A stretch of 48,504 nt of DNA from Paenibacillus sp. PastM-3 (GCF_029893965.1 NZ_JARXXP010000035.1:1-48504), one strand, 5' to 3'; positions 33,390 to 43,000 are shown, counted from the stretch's first letter. Notes: generated by a model not told the origin, from the sequence alone. A program made the numbers and translations.

Positions 33390-33620
33390 GACATCTTCTC
33401 CCTTTTCCCGGTGATAATCCCTGTTTCCGCTTCCCGTTTCTCTGATCATACACAATCAATAACTGTATATAAAGCCTGACTATTATTGGATTAGGGCATT
33501 ATGGCAAGCAGACAGGATGGGTAAGCTGAGAATAGCCGCTGCTTCGTAACCTTTTTGTTTGTAGCCGCCCTGTTAAATGTTGTACAATAAAATCTAAATG
33601 AATTTTTGAAGGATGGATTA

Positions 33621-34487
33621 ATGATGTATATTGCAGGCGATTGGAAAGACTACGAAGTTATTGATACCGGAGGCGGCGAAAAGCTGGAGCGCTGGGGCGA
33701 CATTATCCTGCGCCGTCCGGACCCGCAGATTATCTGGCCGCTGGCCCAGGAAACAGCCAAATGGCGTGATGTGCACGGGCATTATCACCGCAGCTCCTCC
33801 GGCGGCGGGCAATGGGAAATGAAAAAGAGTATTCCGGATGACTGGAAGATCAGCTACGGCAAGCTGAAGTTCCACCTCCGTCCGACTAATTTCAAGCATA
33901 CGGGCCTTTTCCCTGAGCAAGCAGCGAACTGGAGCTGGATGATGGACAAGATCGCCGGTGCAAACCGTCCGATTTCTGTACTTAACCTATTCGCTTATAC
34001 CGGCGGAGCAACTGTCGCTGCAGCCAGTGCAGGCGCTTCGGTTGTTCATGTCGATGCAGCCAAGGGCATGGTTCAGTGGGCAAAAGAAAATATCCAGCTG
34101 TCCGGTCTCGGCGAGCGTCCGGTCCGTTTCATCACTGACGACGTATTCAAATTCGTTCAGCGTGAACAGCGCCGCGGCAGCAAATACGATGCGATTATTA
34201 TGGACCCGCCGTCCTACGGGCGCGGACCCGGGGGCGAAATGTGGAAGCTGGAGTCCAGTCTCTATCCGTTCCTTGAAAGCTGTATGGAGATCATGAGCGA
34301 CAGACCGCTGTTCATGCTGATCAATTCCTACACCACAGGCATTTCGCCGACTGTTCTGCGCAATATGCTCTCTATGACCATGGGCAAGCGTTACGGCGGC
34401 AAGCTGACCTCAGGCGAGATCGGTCTGCCGATCACAGCCTCCGGCATGAACCTGCCTTGCGGAATTCTGGGCCGCTGGGAGGCGTAA
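33621..34487 (+). CDS. Class I SAM-dependent methyltransferase (RlmI/RlmK-like)
   Basis: 288 residues. The SAM-binding site is VLNLFAYTGGATVAAASAGA, with the ribose-contact aspartate in VHVDAAKGMV. The catalytic-region motif DPPSYGRGPG resembles that of 23S rRNA m5C/m2G methyltransferases of the RlmI and RlmK type. No PUA domain is present. ATG 33621 is chosen because GGATGG is six bases upstream; an ATG at 33624 and a TTG at 33606 are alternatives. Followed 3 bases later by an RluA gene, which fits a role in RNA modification. Confidence 0.88.
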   Translation: MMYIAGDWKDYEVIDTGGGEKLERWGDIILRRPDPQIIWPLAQETAKWRDVHGHYHRSSSGGGQWEMKKSIPDDWKISYGKLKFHLRPTNFKHTGLFPEQAANWSWMMDKIAGANRPISVLNLFAYTGGATVAAASAGASVVHVDAAKGMVQWAKENIQLSGLGERPVRFITDDVFKFVQREQRRGSKYDAIIMDPPSYGRGPGGEMWKLESSLYPFLESCMEIMSDRPLFMLINSYTTGISPTVLRNMLSMTMGKRYGGKLTSGEIGLPITASGMNLPCGILGRWEA

Positions 34488-34490
34488 GCC

Positions 34491-35237
34491 ATGAATATGC
34501 AGCATACCGGTACAGGAGAAGGGCCGTCCGGCGGACAGTCGCGTTTTGAGATTTTGTTCGAGGACAACCATCTGCTTGGCATTGTGAAGCCGGTGAATAT
34601 TCCTGTTCAGGAAGATGCCACCGGCGACCCTGATCTCCTGAGCCTGCTCAAGGAGGATATCAAGGAACGGTATAACAAGCCCGGCAATGTCTTCATGGGG
34701 CTTGTGCACCGGCTGGACCGCCCGGTTGGCGGCGCCATGATCTTCGCCAAGACCTCCAAGGCAGCCTCTCGGCTGTCGGACAGCGTCCGCACCCATGCCT
34801 TCCGCAAGGTGTACCTGACCGTCGTCCACGGCAAGCCGCCTGCTTCCCAGGGCCGGCTGATCAACACTTTGCTTAAGGACGCGAAGAGCAACACCGTCTC
34901 CATTGTCCGCAAAGGCACGCCCGGCGGCAAGGAAGCTATTCTTGACTATACTGTGCTGGGCACCGCAGAAGGCTACAGCCTGCTGAAGATCGATCTGCTT
35001 ACCGGACGCTCGCACCAGATTCGTGTGCAGCTGAACGGGATCGGCTGCCCGCTGTTCGGAGACCAGAAATACGGTGCTGCCGTTAACCGTCCGGGACAGC
35101 AGATCGCCCTCTGGTCGGCTGTTGTCGGCTTCCCGCACCCTGTTAGCAAAGATGATATAGAACTCCTCTCGCTGCCCCCGCAGGCCCATCCATGGGATCT
35201 GTGGCCGCAGCAGGTGCAGAAACAGGCCATCCGCTGA
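34491..35237 (+). CDS. RluA-family pseudouridine synthase
   Basis: 248 residues. The catalytic aspartate D76 is in GLVHRLDRPVGG, the signature of RluA/RluD-type enzymes, and the uridine pocket is in LLTGRSHQIRVQL. It converts uridines in rRNA or tRNA to pseudouridine. No S4 domain. ATG 34491 is 3 bases after the methyltransferase stop, so the two are coupled and may act on the same RNA (inference). The stop codon lies in the loop of the terminator. Confidence 0.93.
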   Translation: MNMQHTGTGEGPSGGQSRFEILFEDNHLLGIVKPVNIPVQEDATGDPDLLSLLKEDIKERYNKPGNVFMGLVHRLDRPVGGAMIFAKTSKAASRLSDSVRTHAFRKVYLTVVHGKPPASQGRLINTLLKDAKSNTVSIVRKGTPGGKEAILDYTVLGTAEGYSLLKIDLLTGRSHQIRVQLNGIGCPLFGDQKYGAAVNRPGQQIALWSAVVGFPHPVSKDDIELLSLPPQAHPWDLWPQQVQKQAIR

Positions 35238-35250
35238 GGATGGCCTGTTT
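35220..35250 (+). terminator. Terminator overlapping the RluA stop codon
   Basis: A perfect 13-bp stem with the 5-base loop GCTGA; the loop contains the TGA stop of the RluA gene. Ends in T3GATTTG. Confidence 0.88.
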
Positions 35251-35291
35251 GATTTGAGGGCTTGGCGCTATCAATCACGCCCAAGCTGAGT

Positions 35292-35723
35292 TTACGGTGT
35301 CATGCTTTCAGGCGCCGGCGCTACCGCCATCTTCCCCATCAGATACAGCAGAAGCTGCTGGTTATGCGATGAAATCGGGTTGAGCGCTTCGGCGAAAAAA
35401 TCACTCCGCACCTTTAATCCGCGCGCTGCTTCCTTCCGTCCCACCTCGGTAATGCTCACCCAGACAATCCGCCGGTCTGCCGCATCGCGTTCGCGTACGA
35501 TCAGTCCGTTCTTCTCCATCCGGTCAAGCAGCATCGTTACTGCCGCCGGGCTGGTCGCCAGATGAGGCGCCAGATCAGAAGGCTTCATCGCATCTCTTTC
35601 CTGCAGCAGTTCTAATACGGTGAGCTGGGCATCAGTCAGTGTAGGGGCAAGGTTGCTGTCCATATGTAATTTGTAGTCCTTTAAGATTTTGTGCCAGATT
35701 TTACTGAATTCAGAGGAGTGCAC
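35292..35723 (-). CDS. MarR-family transcriptional regulator
   Basis: 143 residues. The DNA-binding region has PSDLAPHLATSPAAVTMLLD as recognition part and RERDAADRRIVWVSITEVG as wing, with the conserved D-x-R-R. Start is GTG 35723, after GGAAGGAA. It is a single gene, convergent with the RluA gene and in tandem with parC upstream. I see no obvious target or palindrome next to it. Confidence 0.9.
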   Translation of the reverse strand: MHSSEFSKIWHKILKDYKLHMDSNLAPTLTDAQLTVLELLQERDAMKPSDLAPHLATSPAAVTMLLDRMEKNGLIVRERDAADRRIVWVSITEVGRKEAARGLKVRSDFFAEALNPISSHNQQLLLYLMGKMAVAPAPESMTP

Positions 35724-35858
35724 ACTTATTCCTTCCTTTCCCTGCGGATCTCAATAAGGTATATCTACATTTTCGAGAAATAAATTCCATTTCCTGCTAA
35801 ACAAAAAAATAATTCTGAAACAGCCCGGAAGACCTGCCTGCAGCATTTGAAAAAATAA

Positions 35859-35903
35859 AACGGCGCATGTCTCAGCTTCCAAAAAAGCTGCACATGCGCC
35901 GTT
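35859..35903 (-). terminator. Terminator of parC
   Basis: AACGGCGCATGT pairs with ACATGCGCCGTT (12 bp), with an inner AGCTT/AAGCT stem. The minus strand continues TTTTATTTTTTC. It lies 33 bases below the parC stop. Confidence 0.9.
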
Positions 35904-35936
35904 ATCATTTAGATCATCTTCACCGGCTTTATTCCG

Positions 35937-38387
35937 TTATTTAATGGCCGGGAAAAGCGTAATAATCTCATCCTTCTTCTCCACTGTAACTATTGCCTTG
36001 CCTGTGGAACGCCGCTCGCCAAGCGGTGCCGATTCGGATGAGAAGGTGTGTACCAGCCCGTCACGGGTAATGGCCACCAGCTCCAGCGGCTCCTTGCAGT
36101 GGAACGCGCCGGCGATCCGGCTGCCGTTCGGTTTAACACGCTTGCCTTCCTTGAACTCAAAGGTCGGCATCCCCTTGCCGCCGCGGCTCTGGGAAGGGTA
36201 ATCTACCAGCAGGCTTCGCTTGGCGTAACCGATATCCGTAATTGCAAGGATCTCTCCCTCATCCTCACTTACCCAGAAGCAGGAGACCAATTCGTCACCT
36301 TCACGCAGCTGAATGCCTCTCACCCCGCTGGCCACACGGCCCATCGGGTTCACTTCGCTTTCCTTGAAACGGATGCACATTCCATCACGGCTCACCAGCA
36401 CAATGTCCTTGTCCCCGCTGCTGAGCGCTACGGTAATGATCTCATCGCCTTCAGCAACCTTGCAGGCGGCTACAGCACCTGAACGGCTGGTAGAATACTC
36501 CTTGAGCTCCGTACGCTTCACCTGGCCCTTGCGGGTAACAAATACAAGGCTGGACTGCGGATCGTCCAGATTGCCCACCGGCAGCAGGCTTACAACGCTG
36601 TCACCCTTGGCGAGGCTGATGACATTGACAATGGCCGTCCCCGGCTCCTTCCACTTAAATTCCGGTATCTGGTGAACCGGAAGCAGGAAGTACTGGCCTT
36701 TGCGGGTAAAGACAAGCAGGCTGTCCCGGGTATTGAGGTCGAGCAGCCTGACGATATGATCGCCGTCCTTGACCCCGGAAGCATTGCGTTCACCGCCGGA
36801 GCGGGTAAAGGACAGCATGCCGGTCCGCTTGATATAACCATCGGCTGACAGCGCTACTAGCACATCTTCTGCGTTAACCAGCACTTCAAGGCTGACCTTC
36901 AATTCTTCAACTTCGCCTTGAATCAGCGAGCGGCGGTCAATGCCGTATTTATCGCGGATTTCGAGCAGCTCCTTGCGGATAACGGCAATCAGCTTCTTGT
37001 CACTGTTCAGAATACCGTTCAATGTGTTGATCCGGGCCATCATTTCATCGAGTTCTTTCTGCAATGAATGAATCTCCAGATTCGTCAGGCGGTACAGCTG
37101 CAAGGTAAGAATCGAATCTGCCTGGCGCTCACTGAAGCCGAACATCCAGACCAGGTTGTTCTGGGCATCCTGGCGGTTCTTGGAAGCCTTGATTGCCGCA
37201 ATGACCTCGTCCAGGATATTAAGCGCCTTGACCAGTCCCTCCAGCACATGTGCACGGTCCTCTGCCCGCTCCAGGTCAAACTGGGTGCGGCGGGTTACCA
37301 CCTCACGCTGGTGGGCGATATAAGCCTCCAGAATCGCTTTGAGGCCAAGCTGCTGCGGCGCCTTGTTCACAATCGCTACCATGTTGAAGTTATACGTGAC
37401 CTGAAGATCAGTCTTTTTGAGCAAGTAAGCAAGAACGCCCTGGGCATCGGCATCCTTCTTCAGCTCGACCACAATGCGCAGGCCTTCCCGGCCGCTCTCA
37501 TCGCGGACTTCCGCGATGCCGTCGATCTTCTTCTCCAGCCGGATATTCTCCATCGAGGTGACCAGGCGCGATTTCACGATCTGGAACGGTACCTCGGTAA
37601 TGACAATCTGCTGCTTGCCGCCGCGTAAGTTTTCGATCTCGGTCTTGGAGCGCAGGTAAATCCGCCCTTTGCCGGTGCGGTAAGCATCCATAATACCGTC
37701 GCCGCCCATGATCGTACCACCGGTCGGGAAATCGGGACCTTTGATAAAGGTCATGATGTCCTCCAGCGAAATATCCGGTTTCTGCATGACGGCAATACAG
37801 GCGTCGATGACTTCACGCAGGTTATGCGGCGGAATCTCGGTCGCAAAGCCGGCGGAAATCCCGCTTGTTCCATTGACCAGCAGGTTCGGAAAACGTGACG
37901 GTACCACTACGGGTTCCTTCGCGGTATTATCAAAGTTGTCCTTGAACAGGACCGTGCGTTTCTCGATATCCCGCATCATCTCCATCGCAATCGGCGACAG
38001 GCGGGCCTCGGTATAACGCATCGCAGCCGCCGGGTCATCATCCATCGAGCCCCAGTTGCCGTGTCCGTCTACCAGGACATGTCCCATTTTCCATGGCTGG
38101 GCCATACGGACCATACCGTCATAGATGGAGGAGTCACCATGGGGGTGGTAGTTACCCATAACGTCCCCGACGGTTTTGGCGGATTTGCGGTACGGCTTGT
38201 CCGGGGTATTCCCCGAGTCGTACATGGCATACAGTATCCGGCGCTGCACGGGCTTCAGCCCGTCCCGTACATCGGGAATCGCCCGGTCCTGAATAATATA
38301 TTTGGAATACCGGCCAAAGCGGTCACCGACGACCTCTTCCAGAAAAGCCGGCGAAAATTGTTCTGATAAACTGCTCACTTGGCTCAC
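35937..38387 (-). CDS. parC: DNA topoisomerase IV subunit A
   Basis: 816 residues. With ParE it decatenates daughter chromosomes. The catalytic tyrosine is Y125 in AAMRYTEARLS. The quinolone-resistance region reads HPHGDSSIYDGM, with the usual serine at 86. A C-terminal domain of GyrA-type beta-propeller blades begins at about 500 (for example TRSGGERNASGVKDGD). Start is GTG 38387 after GAGG; a second GTG nine bases later (38378) has a better AAGGTGAG site and cannot be excluded. parE is 541 bases upstream, an unusually wide gap occupied by a palindromic element, so parC may have its own promoter. Confidence 0.96.
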   Translation of the reverse strand: MSQVSSLSEQFSPAFLEEVVGDRFGRYSKYIIQDRAIPDVRDGLKPVQRRILYAMYDSGNTPDKPYRKSAKTVGDVMGNYHPHGDSSIYDGMVRMAQPWKMGHVLVDGHGNWGSMDDDPAAAMRYTEARLSPIAMEMMRDIEKRTVLFKDNFDNTAKEPVVVPSRFPNLLVNGTSGISAGFATEIPPHNLREVIDACIAVMQKPDISLEDIMTFIKGPDFPTGGTIMGGDGIMDAYRTGKGRIYLRSKTEIENLRGGKQQIVITEVPFQIVKSRLVTSMENIRLEKKIDGIAEVRDESGREGLRIVVELKKDADAQGVLAYLLKKTDLQVTYNFNMVAIVNKAPQQLGLKAILEAYIAHQREVVTRRTQFDLERAEDRAHVLEGLVKALNILDEVIAAIKASKNRQDAQNNLVWMFGFSERQADSILTLQLYRLTNLEIHSLQKELDEMMARINTLNGILNSDKKLIAVIRKELLEIRDKYGIDRRSLIQGEVEELKVSLEVLVNAEDVLVALSADGYIKRTGMLSFTRSGGERNASGVKDGDHIVRLLDLNTRDSLLVFTRKGQYFLLPVHQIPEFKWKEPGTAIVNVISLAKGDSVVSLLPVGNLDDPQSSLVFVTRKGQVKRTELKEYSTSRSGAVAACKVAEGDEIITVALSSGDKDIVLVSRDGMCIRFKESEVNPMGRVASGVRGIQLREGDELVSCFWVSEDEGEILAITDIGYAKRSLLVDYPSQSRGGKGMPTFEFKEGKRVKPNGSRIAGAFHCKEPLELVAITRDGLVHTFSSESAPLGERRSTGKAIVTVEKKDEIITLFPAIK

Positions 38388-38476
38388 CTTCTGTTCCTCA
38401 ATCTATCCGAGCATTTGATTCAGTGATTCACGTGGGGCTTCGCAGGCTGGCTTGTTCTTGGTCGCTGCAACTTACA

Positions 38477-38730
38477 AAATTCAAATAATTCAATAATATA
38501 GATTGAACCTGAGATTTTTTATTTAGGGCTCCGCCGTGACTCCAGAGAATATTTGGACTTCCGGCCGCTGTTGTCTGCAGATTTCCTGATTATAACCGCT
38601 TTTGGCGGTAGAAATCCGCAGACAAAGGCGGTCGCTACCGCTCCTACAGTTCCAAAATTCCCCGCCGTCACCTTTACCTAAATATATTTTTTCAGAATCA
38701 ATCTATATTGTACATTTGAAATTTGAATTT
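38477..38730. mobile_element. MITE-like palindromic element
   Basis: The left arm (38477-38527) and right arm (38677-38730) are imperfect inverted repeats of about 51-54 bases. They share identical blocks AAATTCAAAT, AATATAGATTGA, CTGA and ATTTAGG. Inside is a second hairpin, 38571-38585 with 38611-38625 (14 of 15 pairs), closed by ACCGC/GCGGT. The element has no coding capacity. No clear target-site duplication is visible. The core TTGGACTTCCGGCCGCTGTT recurs at 48321. A structured regulatory or REP-like repeat is the alternative. Confidence 0.6.
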
Positions 38731-38830
38731 AAACGTATGCTAACGCTCCTACAGAACAAATTCCGCCAGCTCCGCACGCGGATCACCAAAATCAACAATC
38801 ACGGAAGCAATCGTCACTTCCGCTAAAATC

Positions 38831-38855
38831 CATGCCGCACACAATCTGCGGCATG
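38831..38855 (-). terminator. Possible terminator of parE
   Basis: CATGCCGCA pairs with TGCGGCATG (9 bp, 7-base loop). On the minus strand GATTTTAG follows. It lies 74 bases below the parE stop. Confidence 0.55.
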
Positions 38856-38928
38856 TGTAACGTAAAGGCGGGTTAAACGTTCATCCCGCCGTAAACTGCA
38901 GAGCAGAACAGCCGCTGACCGGCCGCTT

Positions 38929-40911
38929 CTACTCGATTATCTCCGTAAAATCGACGTTCTCAACAATCCAGCGCTTGCGCGGGTCGACCTTGTCCCCCAT
39001 CAGGGTGGAGACGCGGCGCTCGGCCTTGGCGGCATCCTCGATCTGCACCTGGAGCAGGGTCCGGGTGTCCTGGTTCATCGTTGTCTCCCACAGCTGCTCG
39101 GGGTTCATCTCGCCTAGCCCCTTATAACGCTGAAGCTCGAAATTCTTGCCGAACTCCTTCAGGTAGTTCTGCAGCTCCTCATCACTCCAGGCATAGCGCA
39201 CGGTTTCCAGCTTGCCCGATTTGCGGGTCAGCTTGTACAGCGGCGGCTGGGCGATGAAGACCTTGCCGGCATCAATCAGCGGCTTCATGTAACGGTAGAA
39301 GAAGGTCAGCAGCAGTACCTGAATATGTGCGCCGTCCGTGTCGGCGTCAGTCATGATAATGATTTTGGAATAATTGCTGTCCTCAACGGCAAAATCCGGG
39401 CCGATCCCGGCACCAATCGCCGAAATAATCGCCTTGTATTCATCATTCTTCAGAATATCAAGCAGCTTCGCCTTCTCCGGATTCATCGGCTTGCCCTTGA
39501 GCGGCAGAATCGCCTGAATCTTGGAATCACGGCCCTGTTTGGCTGATCCGCCGGCGGAATCCCCTTCGACGATGAACAGCTCGGTGCGTGTAACATCCTT
39601 CGACTGGGCCGGAGACAGCTTGCCGCCTAGACTTAAACTCTCGCTGCGTTTCTTGCCGCTGCGGATCTCATCTCTCGCCTTGCGCGCTGCTTCACGGGCC
39701 TTGGAGGCCTGAATCGACTTCTTCAGCAGACTCTGGGCGACCTGCGGGTTCTCCTCAAGAAAGCGGGCCATGTTCTCGGCCACGATATAATCGACGGCGC
39801 TGCGGGCAGAAGCGCTGCCGAGCTGATCCTTGGTCTGGCCGACGAATTCAACCTCAGCCATCTTGATGCTTATGACGGCCATCATACCCTCACGCAGATC
39901 GTTGCCTTCAAGATTCTTGTCCTTTTCCTTCAGCAGCTGCGTCCGGCGAGCGTACTCATTCATTACGCGCGTATAGGCGGTCTTGAACCCGGTTTCGTGA
40001 GTTCCCCCGCTGCGGGTAGGAATAGAGTTGACGAATGAAGCCAGCGTTTCGGTATAACCAGCGTTATACTGCAGAGCTACTTCAACTTCGATCTCATCCT
40101 TCTCCGAACTGAAGTGGATGACGTCATGCAGCGTATCCTTGCCTTCGTTCAGGAACTGCACGAACTGGCTTGCGCCGCCTTCATAGAAATATTCATCCTG
40201 GCGTCCGCTGCGTTCGTCATTCAGGGTAATCCGCAAACCCGAGTTCAGGAAGGCAATCTCCTGAACCCGTTCGGCAAGCGTATCGTAGTTCAGGGCAATG
40301 CCGTTTGCGAAGACGCGAATATCCGGCTTGAAGGTGATCTTCGTACCGGTCTTGTTCGTATTGCCGAGAATCTCGAGGCCGGTTACAGGCTCGCCTACAT
40401 GCTCCTTGCCGCTCTTGTCCACCCAGTATTCGAACCGCTGGCGGTGGGTTTTACCGTCACGGTAAATCTCAACCTCCAGCCACTCGGACAGGGCGTTGGT
40501 GACAGAAGCGCCTACGCCGTGCAGCCCGCCCGATTTCTTGTAGCCGGAGCCGCCGAATTTACCGCCTGCATGCAGAATCGTAAACACAACCTGCGGCGTC
40601 GGCACTCCCGTTTTGTGCATTCCGGTCGGGATCCCCCGCCCGTTATCAATGACAGTAACCGAACCGTCCTTACGCAATGTAATATCAATTTTGGAACAAA
40701 ATTTGGCTAAATGCTCATCAACGGCGTTATCCACGATTTCCCATACTAGATGGTGCAGTCCCGAAGAACTCGTACTGCCGATATACATGCCGGGCCGTTT
40801 GCGGACCGCAACCAGACCTTCGAGCACCTGAATGTCGTCAGCATCGTATCCGGTCCGGCCTGCTTCGCCGTCCTTGGAGACTTTTGCAAACATATCGATC
40901 TGTTCGAGCAT
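38929..40911 (-). CDS. parE: DNA topoisomerase IV subunit B
   Basis: 660 residues. Type IIA topoisomerase ATPase subunit. The GHKL ATPase has EIVDNAVDE (N box) and GGLHGVGASVTNALS (ATP lid); the transducer follows; the TOPRIM has EGDSAGGSAKQGRDSKIQAI and DADTDGAH. The C-terminus has YKGLGEMNPEQLWETTM, as in all ParE/GyrB. ATG 40911 follows AAGGAGGAG. It lies 69 bases downstream of the ABC permease gene on the same strand without a visible terminator between them. Confidence 0.96.
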   Translation of the reverse strand: MLEQIDMFAKVSKDGEAGRTGYDADDIQVLEGLVAVRKRPGMYIGSTSSSGLHHLVWEIVDNAVDEHLAKFCSKIDITLRKDGSVTVIDNGRGIPTGMHKTGVPTPQVVFTILHAGGKFGGSGYKKSGGLHGVGASVTNALSEWLEVEIYRDGKTHRQRFEYWVDKSGKEHVGEPVTGLEILGNTNKTGTKITFKPDIRVFANGIALNYDTLAERVQEIAFLNSGLRITLNDERSGRQDEYFYEGGASQFVQFLNEGKDTLHDVIHFSSEKDEIEVEVALQYNAGYTETLASFVNSIPTRSGGTHETGFKTAYTRVMNEYARRTQLLKEKDKNLEGNDLREGMMAVISIKMAEVEFVGQTKDQLGSASARSAVDYIVAENMARFLEENPQVAQSLLKKSIQASKAREAARKARDEIRSGKKRSESLSLGGKLSPAQSKDVTRTELFIVEGDSAGGSAKQGRDSKIQAILPLKGKPMNPEKAKLLDILKNDEYKAIISAIGAGIGPDFAVEDSNYSKIIIMTDADTDGAHIQVLLLTFFYRYMKPLIDAGKVFIAQPPLYKLTRKSGKLETVRYAWSDEELQNYLKEFGKNFELQRYKGLGEMNPEQLWETTMNQDTRTLLQVQIEDAAKAERRVSTLMGDKVDPRKRWIVENVDFTEIIE

Positions 40912-40980
40912 TCATGCTCCTCCTTCTTTATCTCACTTACTCTGAAATGCAAACAAACGTTTTCGTTCACTTTGTACATT

Positions 40981-41979
40981 CTAATTCAAAATATCCCTTT
41001 TCGTAAAGACGGCGAATGAAATGATTATCGCGGCGAGCCCCCAAACGGACAATACCGCCAGTGAAAAGGGCAGTGTCATTCCCTCAATCGGCGCGGGCGT
41101 ACCTGCCAAATAACCGGTGAGACCCAGATTGACCATGAACAAATACTTCGCGGTTGACCAGGCTGCCGCCATGTTCGTCAGGATCGTTCCGGCAATCAGC
41201 GCCGCCATCATTACTACGATGCTCGCCGCCGTACTGCGCACCAGAACCGAAACCATGAAGGCCAGCAGGGCAACAACCACGCTTACGAACCAGATCAGTC
41301 CGCCCTGCATCAGCAGGTACTTCCACTGGGGCACCGAATGTACGCCGCTCATATCAACAGTATCCCCGCTCAGCTGAAAGCCGGTGAACACCGGAATATT
41401 AAAGCCCCTATAACCAAAAGCAAGCCCGGATATCAGGTAGCTGATTACAAAAACCGAAAGCACAATCAGGGACACGAACATGAGCAGGGCAGCCATTTTG
41501 CTGAACAGCACCTTCCAGCGTCTGACCGGGCGGGTCAGCAGCATTTTGATGGTGCCTGTCGTCCGTTCACCGGACACCAGGTCCGAAGCAACCGCCATAA
41601 TCAGCAGCGGAATGAACAGGGAAACCGAATTATCGAGAAACTCACGGGTAAAGGTGACCCCGCTCGGCTCATTGGGATTGACATCATGGTCCAGATAATA
41701 CTGCAGCTGCTGGATAAAAATCCGCCGGTACGATTTCCATTCCTCCGGAATCCGGTCGCTGCTGAGTGAATTCTGGTTATCGGTGATCCGCTGCTGGATC
41801 TCCAGCCGCCAGTCCGAGTTGAACTTATCCCGGCTGCGCTCGGCAATCCGCATCTGCGCATAGGTAAACATCGGCACCAGCACAAGCAGAATCAGCAGGA
41901 TAACATAGAAGCGCTTCTTTTTTATGATTTTGGTACACTCATTACGGATGAGCGGAAGCAGATTAGTCAATAGATTCAC
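40981..41979 (-). CDS. ABC-2 type transporter permease
   Basis: 332 residues with about six membrane segments: one N-terminal helix after a basic KIIKKKRFYVI segment, a large extracytoplasmic loop (about 40-115), then helices. It resembles BcrB/NatB-type permeases of the ABC-2 family. Start is GTG 41979; it overlaps the end of the ATPase gene by 17 bases, so the two are coupled. It pairs with the adjacent ATPase to form an exporter of unknown substrate; bacitracin-type antibiotic export or gliding-type functions are possible. Confidence 0.88.
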   Translation of the reverse strand: MNLLTNLLPLIRNECTKIIKKKRFYVILLILLVLVPMFTYAQMRIAERSRDKFNSDWRLEIQQRITDNQNSLSSDRIPEEWKSYRRIFIQQLQYYLDHDVNPNEPSGVTFTREFLDNSVSLFIPLLIMAVASDLVSGERTTGTIKMLLTRPVRRWKVLFSKMAALLMFVSLIVLSVFVISYLISGLAFGYRGFNIPVFTGFQLSGDTVDMSGVHSVPQWKYLLMQGGLIWFVSVVVALLAFMVSVLVRSTAASIVVMMAALIAGTILTNMAAAWSTAKYLFMVNLGLTGYLAGTPAPIEGMTLPFSLAVLSVWGLAAIIISFAVFTKRDILN

Positions 41980-42943
41980 CTTCCGTTAGCTTCAAGAATA
42001 GCTGTTCCAGTGTAGGATTGATTTTATGCACGGCATTTACCGCCACTCCTGCCGCCACCATCGCCGCCACAGTCTGAGGAATAAGTTCTTCGTCCATGGC
42101 TGTGATGACCGAGCCCCCGCCCATTCCGGCAATAACCGAGTCGTCCAGGGTAACTTCATCGAGCCCGAGCAGCCGGATACCGGCATGCTCTTCCAGTATG
42201 ACCCTGGCCGCCTGAACCGGCGCCAGGTCCCAGAGCACATAAGGGGAGTTGCGGGCGACAAGCTCATCGACACTGCCGACGGCGAGCACCCGCCCCTTGC
42301 TGATAATGGCCACCCGGTCGCACAGCAGCTGAATTTCGCTCAGCAGATGGCTGGAGACAAATACGGCCAGGCCGCCTTCGGCCAGCTTACGGATAAATTC
42401 ACGCAGCTCTTTAATCCCTTTGGGATCAAGCCCGTTGGTCGGCTCATCCAGAATAAGCAGACGCGGACGCCCGAGCAGCGCCTGGGCAATACCGAGCCGC
42501 TGCCGCATCCCCAGTGAATAGGTACTGACCTTGTCATGAATACGCTGGTCAAGACGGACGATCTCCACTACCTCAGCAATCCGCTGCTCATCCACTCCCG
42601 GCTGCATCCGGGCAAAATGCTGCAGATTTTCCCAGCCGGTCAGATAGGTGTAGACCTCCGGATTCTCCACGATCGACCCTACGTATTGGAGCGCTTTTTC
42701 AGGATTACGGTTAACATTATAGCCGCAGACGGTAATGGTGCCCTCTGTCGGACGGATCAGATCGACGAGCATGCGTATGGTAGTTGTTTTGCCGGCTCCG
42801 TTGGGGCCTAGGAATCCGAAGATTTCTCCTTCCTTCACATCAAAGGTGACATCGTCTATGATCCATTTGCGGCTGATTTTTTTGCGTACGCCTTTTACGG
42901 ACAATACAATATCTGGGGGCTCTGCGCCTCTCTCTTTTGCCAT
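41963..42943 (-). CDS. ABC transporter ATP-binding protein (BcrA-like)
   Basis: 326 residues. Walker A is GFLGPNGAGKTTT, the signature is YSLGMRQRLGIAQ, Walker B is LLILDEPTNGLDPKG and the switch histidine is in VFVSSHLLSE. A C-terminal extension of about 90 residues is as in BcrA/NatA-type exporters. It energises the permease encoded directly downstream. The SGNH-hydrolase gene ends 57 bases upstream on the same strand, giving a likely three-gene operon. Confidence 0.94.
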   Translation of the reverse strand: MAKERGAEPPDIVLSVKGVRKKISRKWIIDDVTFDVKEGEIFGFLGPNGAGKTTTIRMLVDLIRPTEGTITVCGYNVNRNPEKALQYVGSIVENPEVYTYLTGWENLQHFARMQPGVDEQRIAEVVEIVRLDQRIHDKVSTYSLGMRQRLGIAQALLGRPRLLILDEPTNGLDPKGIKELREFIRKLAEGGLAVFVSSHLLSEIQLLCDRVAIISKGRVLAVGSVDELVARNSPYVLWDLAPVQAARVILEEHAGIRLLGLDEVTLDDSVIAGMGGGSVITAMDEELIPQTVAAMVAAGVAVNAVHKINPTLEQLFLKLTEGESID

Positions 42944-43000
42944 ATTCTCACAGCTCCTTGCTGACGTTCATATCTGGTCTTATTGGATTCCATTCCGTTA

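Larger units (their letters stand above)
38388..38928. other. 541-bp gene-free gap between parE and parC
   Basis: No gene is seen. The left 90 bases are parC leader. A ~254-bp palindromic element follows (38477-38730), then GCTAACGCTCCTACAG, a near-copy of a segment inside the element, a CGGAAG/CTTCCG hairpin at about 38803-38823, the terminator-like hairpin at 38831-38855 and a GGCGGG/CCCGCC hairpin at about 38868-38891. Confidence 0.7.
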
